From: a virus
Direction: 5' to 3' (one strand)
IMG/VR virus record: IMGVR_UViG_3300030098_002718
Coordinates: 1-39,909 of that record
Length of the DNA stretch: 39,909 nucleotides
The notes beneath the pieces are model-generated. The model saw nothing but the letters and a program-made list of their open reading frames with translations, had not been told where the DNA came from and searched no databases. This document shows positions 7,477 through 13,984 of the stretch, piece by piece (positions within the stretch are counted from its first letter, which is position 1; each line of letters starts with the position of its first letter). Made by a program: the position numbers and the translations under genes.

Positions 7477-7788
7477 CCATCTACGTCTAGCTTGTCTTAT
7501 TCTCGAATTAGGATTATTTCTCGTTTTAGCAGAACTTCTTTTTAATTGCCCTAAACTTCTAGCGCAATATGACTTTCTTCTTTTTGCAGCTTTACTACCT
7601 CTTTTTACTTTACCTGTAACAGCAGTTTGTAATTTAGAACCAGGATTAGCACGTCTGTATGCCATTACACCTTTACGTGTCATACCAGCGCCTTTTCTTG
7701 TAGGTCTAAAATTTCCAGATTTTACAGAAGTTTTAATAGGTTTTTCTCGTCTTCTTCTAGGTCTTATTCTTGTTCTTCTTCTTGACAT
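7468..7788 (-). CDS. Small basic phage protein, DUF6321-like
   Basis: 106 residues, about one third Arg/Lys. The middle (MTRKGVMAYRRANPGSKLQ, then AVTGKVKRGSKAAKRRKS) and the end (NNPNSRIRQARRRWKC) match a small domain I recognise from many marine phages, filed as DUF6321. Two Cys are present (SYCARS and the C-terminal WKC). The N-terminus is a near-pure Arg stretch. Its ATG overlaps the TAA of the upstream gene. It probably binds nucleic acid or is packaged in the virion; no function has been shown to my knowledge. Confidence 0.78.
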   Translation of the reverse strand: MSRRRTRIRPRRRREKPIKTSVKSGNFRPTRKGAGMTRKGVMAYRRANPGSKLQTAVTGKVKRGSKAAKRRKSYCARSLGQLKRSSAKTRNNPNSRIRQARRRWKC

Positions 7789-7916
7789 TATCTTCCCTGA
7801 CCTCTATACTTTTTTGGTCTTTGTTCTTTAGGACCATATTTCTTTTTTAATCGTCTTCTTTTCTTTTTAGTTTGTCTATGAAAATTGTTAATACCGATTA
7901 AAGTTTTTTTAGCCAC
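7788..7916 (-). CDS. 42-residue basic protein with GTG start
   Basis: A frame from GTG at 7916 encodes VAKKTLIGINNFHRQTKKKR and continues Lys/Arg-rich to PKKYRGQGR. Its stop overlaps the next ATG (TAATG), and its start overlaps the upstream stop by eight bases, leaving no gap in the gene chain. The KKYRGQGR ending recurs in tiny marine-phage proteins that I recall. The start codon is GTG, so start choice is less certain. Confidence 0.6.
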   Translation of the reverse strand: MAKKTLIGINNFHRQTKKKRRRLKKKYGPKEQRPKKYRGQGR

Positions 7917-8121
7917 GTTTCTTTTTTTTCTTGCTACGCTTTTTCATTGCTTTAGCGATAGCCATAGAACGTCTTTTTTCGTAAGAAGACATTTTACCAT
8001 CTTTATTCAAATCACCTTTTTTTCTCATCATTTTTCCAGTGATTTTAGAATTTTGCATTCTACCTTCGCCTGATCCAGCACCAGCAGTCATTTTCATTTT
8101 CTTATTTTTTCTTTTTTTCAT
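7909..8121 (-). CDS. Small basic protein with EF-hand-like loop
   Basis: 70 residues, rich in Lys and Met. Residues 37-48 read DLNKDGKMSSYE, which fits the canonical 12-residue EF-hand or dockerin calcium loop: acidic or Asn at 1, 3 and 5, Gly at 6, Glu at 12. The flanks are strongly basic (MMRKKG before, AKAMKKRSKKKKKRG after). Only one loop is present, so it might pair with another copy or protein. Overlaps the upstream gene by one base. The loop fit is direct; calcium binding is inference. Confidence 0.7.
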   Translation of the reverse strand: MKKRKNKKMKMTAGAGSGEGRMQNSKITGKMMRKKGDLNKDGKMSSYEKRRSMAIAKAMKKRSKKKKKRG

Positions 8122-8399
8122 TATTTCTCTTTCAGTTTGTTAAATTTTCTTTTACCAGTTAAATCAGATATTTTTTTATTCTTAAACAATTTTCTCATAT
8201 TAAGTCCTTTATCTTGAGCTTCTTTAAACAAAAGTTTATCTTTAATGTCTATTACTTTAGGACCTTGAGCAACCATTTCTCTTTCTTTTGATTTGCCTTC
8301 TTCGTAACCATCATCATCGAAGTCCATTGCTTTAGAAGTATTATCAAAGTCTACATCTAAAATTTCTTTTGTAACTTCTTTAGTATCTTTTTTTGCCAT
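8121..8399 (-). CDS. Small charged hypothetical protein
   Basis: 92 residues with an acidic N-terminal half (ILDVDFDNTSKAMDFDDDGYEEG) and a basic C-terminal half (MRKLFKNKKISDLTGKRKF). No hydrophobic segment or Cys. One-base overlaps on both sides place it in the chain of small genes after the large terminase. Such bipolar charge is common in assembly or DNA-associated phage proteins. No family recognised. Confidence 0.65.
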   Translation of the reverse strand: MAKKDTKEVTKEILDVDFDNTSKAMDFDDDGYEEGKSKEREMVAQGPKVIDIKDKLLFKEAQDKGLNMRKLFKNKKISDLTGKRKFNKLKEK

Positions 8400-8641
8400 T
8401 ACGAAATCTCCACTTCAATTTTCATTTCTTTTGCAACTTTCATTTGCATTTCTTTTTCTCTTTCTACTTCTTTTACTATTTCATCTCCAGGATTTTGCAT
8501 TGCTTTTTTTAACATCGCAGCATCTTCTTTTTGTTCTGGAAACTTTTCGTAATATCTTTTATTAGCATCAGCAACGTCTTGAACGCTATATTGTTTAACG
8601 CCTAGTCTTGGTGACTTGCTTGCTTTTTTAAATGGATTCAT
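8399..8641 (-). CDS. Small helical hypothetical protein
   Basis: 80 residues. A basic start (MNPFKKASKSPRLGVKQYS) is followed by a long Glu/Lys/Met-rich helix (EIVKEVEREKEMQMKVAKEM). No recognisable motif. Chained by one-base overlaps with both neighbours, downstream of the large terminase. Confidence 0.65.
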   Translation of the reverse strand: MNPFKKASKSPRLGVKQYSVQDVADANKRYYEKFPEQKEDAAMLKKAMQNPGDEIVKEVEREKEMQMKVAKEMKIEVEIS

Positions 8642-8970
8642 TATAAGTCCTCCGTTGTAGTTAATTTTTTATTCAATATACCTTGAAAACAAGATTGTGT
8701 AAAGGTAGGAAGCATCATTTTACTTATAATATTTTTACTATGGTCAGTCTCCCATGCTACGCATGGTACTCCTTTTTCATCCCATGCTACTAAGGCAAAG
8801 CCTTTTATATCAATTTTATCGGTAATTCTCATCGCTGCATCGTGAAATTTATTCACTAAGTTATCATCTTCTATCTGTTCTAATATAGCTGTATTTTGAA
8901 CAGGTCTACCTTTCGGTAAGACATTAAGAGTAATAATGTTTGACTTCGCTGCGTTGTTTTCGTGTTTCAT
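8641..8970 (-). CDS. Conserved hypothetical protein downstream of large terminase
   Basis: 109 residues from ATG at 8970 (MKHENNAAKSNII). GAGG lies nine bases upstream, whereas the earlier in-frame ATG at 8991 has no comparable site. It overlaps the end of the terminase gene by 47 bases. The N-terminal block IITLNVLPKGRPVQNTA, a helical centre with FHDAAMRITDKI, and a strand-like FALVAWDEKGVPCVAW suggest a small compact alpha/beta fold. Position next to TerL suggests packaging or head assembly; no activity inferred. Confidence 0.68.
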   Translation of the reverse strand: MKHENNAAKSNIITLNVLPKGRPVQNTAILEQIEDDNLVNKFHDAAMRITDKIDIKGFALVAWDEKGVPCVAWETDHSKNIISKMMLPTFTQSCFQGILNKKLTTTEDL

Positions 8971-10426
8971 AATCATCGTCCTCTGGATCATCAGGGTGTG
9001 CTATTAAAAAACCATCACGTATTCTTAATAACGCCTGAACACAAGTATCGTGTATGTCGTCATGTTTACCATACGGAAATTGTGCACTTTCCTCAATTAC
9101 ATTCTTAGTCCATTCTTCATCAAGAGTAAACACTAATCCACCTTCAAACATAGCAGCAACACTATGTGTTCTTGAGACTTTATCTCGATCAGGTGTATAT
9201 GTTACTACAGGAACACCAGACCTACGCATATCTTGTATAAGCGATTGACCTGAAGCTCTTTTCTCAATTAAGACTTGATCCGGTTGCCATTCGTAAAAAC
9301 TATCTTGAGCTTTTTTCCGTAGATCAGGATATTCTAATCTATCTTTCCAAGCGTCTAATAATATTGCAGCAGCATAAGGCATATTATTTTCATCTCTTGC
9401 TGTAAATACTCCCCATGTTGTACAAGCAGAAAAGTCAGCTGAAGATTTTGTACTAAATGCTGTATCGTAAGATTGTATAACATAACTTAATGTTGGTATT
9501 TTTTCTTCATTATAAATATTCCACCAATCTCTTTTAATAATACTACCTTCTTCGTTAGCTGGTTGTTGTTGATAAAGAGCTTGCCATACTCGTTGACCTA
9601 CAGTATTTTTTATTTTTTCTAAATCTTCTTTAGAATAAGCGTCAGGCCATAAAGCGTTACCGCTATTATCTATTGCTGGTAAGTCTAAAATTTTCCAATC
9701 TTCTCCACTTTCATTTAAAATGTAACCAGCCAAATCATCTTGGTGCCATCTAGTTTGAATAACAATTATTTTACCACCAGGTTGTAATCGTGTATATGCT
9801 ACTGACTTATACCACTCTAATAGATTTTTTCTTTGTACTTCTGATTCTGCGTCTTCTCTACCTTTAATTGGATCATCTATAATTAATAAATGCGCACCTC
9901 TACCAGTAATTGCTCCACCAGCACCAACAGCAGAATATGTACCACCATGCACTGTATGAAATCGTTTTGCACTCGTTGAATCTGATCGAAGGGCCACTTG
10001 TGGAAACACTTGATTAAATTCGTCAGATTGAACTTGGTTTCTTACTTTACGACCAAAGTCGTCTGCTAATTCTTGTGCGTATGTAGATTGTATTACAAAT
10101 TCGTTTGGATTATTTCCTAAATACCAAGCTGGAAAAAATTCAGAACATAACATAGATTTTCCATGTCGTGGTGGCATAAAGACAGCGAGCCTTTTTAATT
10201 CTCCACTTTCCAACTTTTCTAAATTTTTTGAAATAAGTTGTATATGAGCAGGGTCTTTATATCCCGGGAACATATGTTTAGCATAACTTAATAAACTTTT
10301 ACGAGATTTTGCAGTTGATAAAATTTTAGAAAGATGTTCAATAACATCAGCAGCACGTTTATCTCTTGTCTTTTGATATATCGTTATAGCTGATTTTAAC
10401 TTCTCCCTTATTTGGAATTCTTGCAT
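8924..10426 (-). CDS. terL: Terminase large subunit (packaging ATPase-nuclease)
   Basis: 500 residues. The ATPase domain has the Walker A-like MPPRHGKSMLCSEF (residues 85-91 core), a Walker B LLIIDDP around 180-186 and the coupling region YKSVAYTRLQPGGKIIVIQTRWHQDD. The C-terminal nuclease domain is RNase H-like: QSYDTAFSTKSSADFSAC carries the first acidic site, DQVLIEKRASG the second and HDDIHDTCVQALL the third. The protein docks on the portal, pumps DNA into the prohead and cuts the concatemer. Length is normal. Its start overlaps the glycosyltransferase gene by 68 bases. PPRHGKS-type terminases are common in short-tailed and headful-packaging phages; packaging mode is not determined here. 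Confidence 0.95.
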   Translation of the reverse strand: MQEFQIREKLKSAITIYQKTRDKRAADVIEHLSKILSTAKSRKSLLSYAKHMFPGYKDPAHIQLISKNLEKLESGELKRLAVFMPPRHGKSMLCSEFFPAWYLGNNPNEFVIQSTYAQELADDFGRKVRNQVQSDEFNQVFPQVALRSDSTSAKRFHTVHGGTYSAVGAGGAITGRGAHLLIIDDPIKGREDAESEVQRKNLLEWYKSVAYTRLQPGGKIIVIQTRWHQDDLAGYILNESGEDWKILDLPAIDNSGNALWPDAYSKEDLEKIKNTVGQRVWQALYQQQPANEEGSIIKRDWWNIYNEEKIPTLSYVIQSYDTAFSTKSSADFSACTTWGVFTARDENNMPYAAAILLDAWKDRLEYPDLRKKAQDSFYEWQPDQVLIEKRASGQSLIQDMRRSGVPVVTYTPDRDKVSRTHSVAAMFEGGLVFTLDEEWTKNVIEESAQFPYGKHDDIHDTCVQALLRIRDGFLIAHPDDPEDDDYETRKQRSEVKHYYS

Positions 10427-11213
10427 CCTGTTTGCCTGCTCCTATTGCACCTTTTTTTCTATACTCATCAAATTTATCTGCGAGACCATGTAGTGGTGCT
10501 ATTTCTTTTCTCACTATTTTTTGCCAATGTAAAGACTTTTGTCCTATCTTATCTAAATACCATGCTAATTTAGAAGCATCACCTGTTCGTTTATTCCACA
10601 TATCTACGTGATGTAAGTCTCCAGGTGTGTTAGGACTTCCTTCTTTGTAAACTCTTTCTTTAAAAGTTTTATCATTATTATTACCAGTTATATCAGCACG
10701 ATCATGAACAACTTCTATATGAACATCTTTCATGATACCTAACATATAAGCAATCTCTGAGACCCACGCATCATTTTGTCCATGTAAACTAATATGATCT
10801 AAACATCTAAACCAATCCCAGGGAAAAATTGGAAAGATAGAATAAGGATGACCTGTTTGCTCTTGAACACGTAGAACACTAAAAGTTTTTACTTCTTCAA
10901 TTTTACTATCCCAATGTTTGGTTTTCATGATTGCATCATCGTTAAAAAACATGATCCATGTACCTTGAGCGTAGGCTGCAAGGGAATTATTATAGACATG
11001 TAAATTATTATACCCTACTCGTTTAAACTTTAAGACTGTCTTATTCGGGTATTTTTCTTGCTTCAAGTGTTCTAGTGTTTCAGGATCATCGTCATCGACA
11101 CCGAAAAGGAATTGTAACTTCTCTGGATTTTTTGCATTATCTATAAGAGAAGCTACCGATTTTTTCAAGGGAGATATTCTTTTTCGGGTAGGGAGTAAGA
11201 TTGATATTGTCAT
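10359..11213 (-). CDS. GT-A-type glycosyltransferase (family 2-like)
   Basis: 284 residues. The N-terminus MTISILLPTRKRISPLKKS is the typical first strand and nucleotide-binding loop of family 2 transferases. WIMFFNDDAIM at about 86-96 gives an Asp-Asp pair in the place of the metal-binding DxD. The C-terminal third is basic and Trp/His-rich. Such enzymes move a sugar from a nucleotide donor to protein, lipid or DNA. It lies immediately upstream of the large terminase gene and overlaps it by 68 bases, an odd place for host-surface modification; virion-protein glycosylation or DNA modification are possible. Acceptor unknown. Confidence 0.75.
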   Translation of the reverse strand: MTISILLPTRKRISPLKKSVASLIDNAKNPEKLQFLFGVDDDDPETLEHLKQEKYPNKTVLKFKRVGYNNLHVYNNSLAAYAQGTWIMFFNDDAIMKTKHWDSKIEEVKTFSVLRVQEQTGHPYSIFPIFPWDWFRCLDHISLHGQNDAWVSEIAYMLGIMKDVHIEVVHDRADITGNNNDKTFKERVYKEGSPNTPGDLHHVDMWNKRTGDASKLAWYLDKIGQKSLHWQKIVRKEIAPLHGLADKFDEYRKKGAIGAGKQDARIPNKGEVKISYNDISKDKR

Positions 11214-11256
11214 AAGTGGAATGTACCGTGGATCAAAGATGATTTAAACAAAAAAA

Positions 11257-11907
11257 TTATTTTTTCTTTTCTTCTATTTCGTAGAAGAAACGATCAGTAT
11301 CATCAGTTCTCCAATCTTTATTTTCTACATTCCAATATGTTGTTTGGACTTTGTAATCTGGCCATTCTCCTTTTTTCGTTGTAAACGAATTAATGTTCCA
11401 TAGTATTCTGTTATTTGGTTGAGCAGCGAAATTACCATTGTCAAGTTCCAAGATGTGAGCACACTTATGCTCTTGAGGAATTTCAGAGTGATCAGTATCA
11501 AGTAAATTGGTATCAGGGTGACACCAATCAACGGTAAATAGATACTCACCAGTATAGAATTTTTTATCTTTACCAAAAAATTTTCCTCTTTGACCTGTTA
11601 AAAAAGCAAAGTGATTAACATCATGATAGTAATCAAAACTATTCCACAATTCGAGCTGGTCCTCTGACATATCGGGCACTTCGGAACGATCATTACGTTT
11701 GTTAAAAAACGCTGAGATAGGCAGTCGCCAAAAACACGCACCGTTTGGTAGCATGATGTTAAATAGGATTGCACGACCTGCGATACTTGTGAGGCCGAAG
11801 ATAACACAGTCTTTGCTTTGTCCTTTATACTTTGGATTGAGATCATACAAATACTCCGTTCTTATTTTACAATATATTGGTGGAATGCTACTATTTAAAA
11901 AGGCCAT
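11257..11907 (-). CDS. Conserved hypothetical protein
   Basis: 216 residues from ATG at 11907 (MAFLNSSIPPIYCKI). A TTG at 11946 would add 13 hydrophobic residues; I prefer the ATG, though no good ribosome site precedes either. The protein is soluble, aromatic-rich and acidic (FDYYHDVNHFAFLTG, GEYLFTVDWCHPDTN, QTTYWNVENKDW). Four Cys and several His/Asp clusters (HSEIPQEHKCAHILEL) could bind metal, but there is no recognised motif. It lies between the terminator of the dinucleotide-depleted gene and the glycosyltransferase gene. I have an impression of a conserved marine-phage family without known function. Confidence 0.7.
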   Translation of the reverse strand: MAFLNSSIPPIYCKIRTEYLYDLNPKYKGQSKDCVIFGLTSIAGRAILFNIMLPNGACFWRLPISAFFNKRNDRSEVPDMSEDQLELWNSFDYYHDVNHFAFLTGQRGKFFGKDKKFYTGEYLFTVDWCHPDTNLLDTDHSEIPQEHKCAHILELDNGNFAAQPNNRILWNINSFTTKKGEWPDYKVQTTYWNVENKDWRTDDTDRFFYEIEEKKK

Positions 11908-12084
11908 TGTAAAGATATAAAACAAAACAAATTTTTTTTCTACCAAAATTTATATGGATACCTGCTATTCTACACTGATACTAGCTCTTAGACTTAGATA
12001 AGTAACTAATCAGTTTCAAACTTTCTCGATTTTTTCCGATCAAACTTAATACGATTTTTATTAAAAGATATTTTAAAAAAAGAT

Positions 12085-12119
12085 AAAAAAAAAACTAGCG
12101 AGAAATTAATCTCGCTAGT
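12085..12119 (-). terminator. Intrinsic terminator downstream of the dinucleotide-depleted gene
   Basis: A perfect 10-bp stem (ACTAGCGAGA at 12094-12103, TCTCGCTAGT at 12110-12119) with a six-base loop. On the minus strand it is followed directly by about ten T residues (A run at 12085-12094). It lies 20 bases past the stop of the 12139-12546 gene. Notably, its stem also contains no CA, TG, CC or GG. Confidence 0.85.
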
Positions 12120-12138
12120 CTTTATTAATTTTACGAAT

Positions 12139-12546
12139 TTACTTTAATTCGTTTATTCTTTTTTCGAAATAAGAAATATTATTAATTATTTCTTTATTCG
12201 TAATATTATTTTCTTTTACGAAAATTTTATTACTTTCTAATAAATCTTTATAAAGATTAATTTTACTTTTTTCTAAGTAAGAATTTAAATCGATTAATAG
12301 ATTTACTTTTTTAAAACGATTATTTTTCGTAGTATCGTATTCGATATCTACTTTTCGATAATCGTTATTAAAAGCGTCTTTAATATTAGTCGAGAATTTC
12401 GCTTTCTCGTAAATATTAAACGACTTACTTTTATCTCTCTTAGTATTAAAAAGACGAAATAAAACTTTTTTATTTTCGTACTCTCTAAAAGATAAAGCGA
12501 CTTTATTTTCTTTTAAATCGCTTTTTATTTTCTTATCGTTTTTCAT
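12139..12546 (-). CDS. Hypothetical protein with restricted amino-acid alphabet, in dinucleotide-depleted gene
   Basis: 135 residues, Lys/Asn/Ile/Leu-rich and probably helical. It lacks Gly, Pro, His, Gln, Cys and Trp entirely and has no Met except the first; these are exactly the residues whose codons need CA, TG, CC or GG. Thr, Ala and Ser use only permitted codons. Codons ending in a pyrimidine end in C in all 13 cases before a G-starting codon (AAC GAT, ATC GAA, TTC GTA and so on) and in T almost everywhere else, so T-G is also avoided between codons. The ribosome site is GAAAG rather than GGAG. A strong terminator follows, so the gene is probably its own transcription unit between the terminase subunit genes. 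The intact 135-codon frame with rule-consistent codon choice argues for a real protein. Function unknown; no domain recognised. Confidence 0.75.
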   Translation of the reverse strand: MKNDKKIKSDLKENKVALSFREYENKKVLFRLFNTKRDKSKSFNIYEKAKFSTNIKDAFNNDYRKVDIEYDTTKNNRFKKVNLLIDLNSYLEKSKINLYKDLLESNKIFVKENNITNKEIINNISYFEKRINELK

Positions 12547-12956
12547 TTTTCTACTTTCTATCTTTTAAACTCTAAAAGTTATTTTTAGATTTAAATTTAA
12601 AAGATACGATTATTTTAAACTAAAATAATTTAAAAGTAAATAAGAACAAAAGTAGAACGAAACTTATTTTTGTCTCGTTATTTAACATTAAAAACATATA
12701 AAACCTTTCTTTAAATAATTAATAATAATTATTTATATTCTTATATATATCATTTAAATACGTTTAAATTTTAATTTTTAAATATTTCTGTTTTCCTTAA
12801 AAACAACTCTATCATTTAATTTTTTTTTAATCTGGATCCGCAAGGATCCGTACTGAGCACCTAGGCTCTAGGATCATGGCGGATCAACCGTGTGTCAATG
12901 TCAATGACTGATGCGGCATGTTGTTGTGTCAATCAATCAACAGCAAGCAACCGCCG
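12547..12956. other. 410-base intergenic region between small terminase and the depleted gene
   Basis: No convincing gene on either strand. From 12547 to about 12830 it is extremely AT-rich and should hold the promoter of the minus-strand gene at 12546. The last part, from about 12831, switches abruptly to a G+C-richer sequence with two sets of short phased repeats (listed separately). A plus-strand open frame here runs antisense into the small terminase gene and is not credible. Confidence 0.7.
12834..12885. repeat. Phased GGATC repeats (two pairs, 10-base period)
   Basis: GGATC occurs at 12834, 12844, 12871 and 12881. Within each pair the period is 10 bases, about one helical turn, and the first pair is GGATCCG twice. 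The pairs are 27 bases apart. All lie just downstream of the small terminase stop. This could be a protein-binding array such as a packaging recognition site; that function is inference. Confidence 0.6.
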
Positions 12957-12961
12957 TCAAT
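12894..12961. repeat. GTCAAT repeats with 28-base period
   Basis: GTCAAT starts at 12894, 12900, 12928 and 12956, that is one tandem pair and then two further copies 28 bases apart each; the last enters the 3' end of the small terminase gene. TCAATCAATCAA occurs within the array. Immediately adjacent to the GGATC set, it may be part of the same binding site. Confidence 0.55.
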
Positions 12962-13406
12962 TGATATTGTGTTCTTGTTTGATTGAATCAAGATACTTAG
13001 CTAGATCATCATCGGTCATAGTGTCAAGGGTTGAGTGTTGCACTTCTTTCTTCTCAACAAGAAACCCCAAGAGTTGAGACTTGAGCCTTATCGCATTGAC
13101 TGCTGCTGTATATTGTTTCTTGTTTCTAGCCTCATTGTACAAAGTGTCTAGCTTTTCAACCTCTTTTGACACAGATTCACTTGTCAAGCGCCTAGTGTCA
13201 GCACGCAATCTATCAATGTACTGGATAATTTTATCCTTCTTTAAGTTGCGGGCAGCTTGTACGTGAGCAGATGTTTCAGAATAACCTGCGTCAACAGCCG
13301 CTTGTTTCTTACCTTTTCCTTGCGCTATACCCTCACAGAACTTTTTTTCCATTGAGGATAAAGTAGCTTCGTTAGTCTGATGTATTTGGTCAATAGTTAT
13401 CGCCAT
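12957..13406 (-). CDS. terS: Terminase small subunit
   Basis: 149 residues. Residues about 20-65 (KKFCEGIAQGKGKKQAAVDAGYSETSAHVQAARNLKKDKI, given here in pattern only: conserved FCEGIAQGKGKKQAAVDAGY start) form the helix-turn-helix of the Terminase_2 type, which binds the packaging site. A helical oligomerisation region follows (VEKLDTLYNEARNKKQYTAA), then a segment expected to contact the large subunit. The gene is clearly richer in G+C than its surroundings and uses more balanced codons, hinting at a separate origin or high expression. Repeats that could be its recognition site begin at its 3' end. The small and large subunit genes are separated by three other genes, which is unusual. Confidence 0.85.
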   Translation of the reverse strand: MAITIDQIHQTNEATLSSMEKKFCEGIAQGKGKKQAAVDAGYSETSAHVQAARNLKKDKIIQYIDRLRADTRRLTSESVSKEVEKLDTLYNEARNKKQYTAAVNAIRLKSQLLGFLVEKKEVQHSTLDTMTDDDLAKYLDSIKQEHNIN

Positions 13407-13443
13407 ATTTATCCTAATATAGCGATTAATTTATGAATGTAAA

Positions 13444-13713
13444 TTAAGAATAATAAGGTTCTTTGTTAGGAAAGTAATCTGGTGTTCCACGAAAATAAAC
13501 CTTGCAAACAATCCCAGTCTCTCTAACACTCCAACTCTTACTGAACAATTTATTAAAAAGACCACAAGCACGATTAGCTTTTTTAGGATCAGAAAAAATT
13601 AATTTGCCTTCCTTAATTCGATCACCAGCATCAAAATACCAACCTCCTTCCTCAGGTCCTCCATAAGCTCTGCCATAACTATAAACAGCTATTTTCCAAA
13701 ACTTTTTTTTCAT
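13444..13713 (-). CDS. Hypothetical protein
   Basis: 89 residues behind a perfect AAGGAG site. Basic and aromatic (KKFWKIAVYSYGRAYGG, EEGGWYFDAGDRIKEG), with ACGLFNKLF and VCKVYFRGTPDYFP. The Gly/Tyr-rich start and regular strand pattern suggest a small compact beta-rich domain. First gene upstream of the small terminase; no known family recognised. Confidence 0.68.
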   Translation of the reverse strand: MKKKFWKIAVYSYGRAYGGPEEGGWYFDAGDRIKEGKLIFSDPKKANRACGLFNKLFSKSWSVRETGIVCKVYFRGTPDYFPNKEPYYS

Positions 13714-13786
13714 CGTTCTCCTTTTTTATTAATTAGTCAATAAGTAAGAATAAAAAATTAGTAACAAAATAAAACAATATAACGAT

Positions 13787-13984
13787 TTATTTGAGATTTT
13801 CTTTTCGCATTAAAACCGCTTGTTCTTTAGTTAATCCATAATAATCTTTATAATCAACAGCGTTTTGTCCTGTTTCATCTTTATCTGGATTAGTTATAAT
13901 TACACCATTCTTTTCGAAACCAAGCATACCTTCTGTTATAACTTTTCCGTGTCTTTGTAGTCTTATAAATTTAGATTTCGCCAT
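13787..13984 (-). CDS. Small hypothetical protein
   Basis: 65 residues with an AAAGGAC ribosome site. Begins MAKSKFIRLQRHGKVITEG; central Gly/Asn/Asp turns suggest a small beta fold followed by a C-terminal helix (TKEQAVLMRKENLK). Overlaps the upstream gene by 14 bases. Function unknown. Confidence 0.65.
   Translation of the reverse strand: MAKSKFIRLQRHGKVITEGMLGFEKNGVIITNPDKDETGQNAVDYKDYYGLTKEQAVLMRKENLK

Larger units (their letters stand above)
12053..12646. other. Island without CA/TG or CC/GG dinucleotides
   Basis: Reading every base of both strands, the only CA/TG or CC/GG step in these 594 bases is the CAT at 12544-12546, the ATG start codon of the gene inside. The last offending step on the left is CA at 12051-12052 and the first on the right is CA at 12647-12648. 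At this base composition several dozen such steps are expected. CG is enriched (about 25 between 12052 and 12546), because G may only follow A or C. The island covers a terminator, a whole gene and about 100 bases of its leader, so it is a constraint on the DNA (or on both strands), not only on the protein. No such depletion is obvious anywhere else in the window. Confidence 0.95.

Noticed and set aside
12053-12646. Explanation of the island by C-to-T hypermutation alone
   Set aside because: Such a process should create stop codons from Gln and Trp codons and not enrich CG; the intact frame and boundary-dependent codon choice argue against it as the sole cause.
12892-13077. Plus-strand open frame across the repeats and the small terminase gene
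   Set aside because: Antisense to terS and made of repeat sequence; no start signals.
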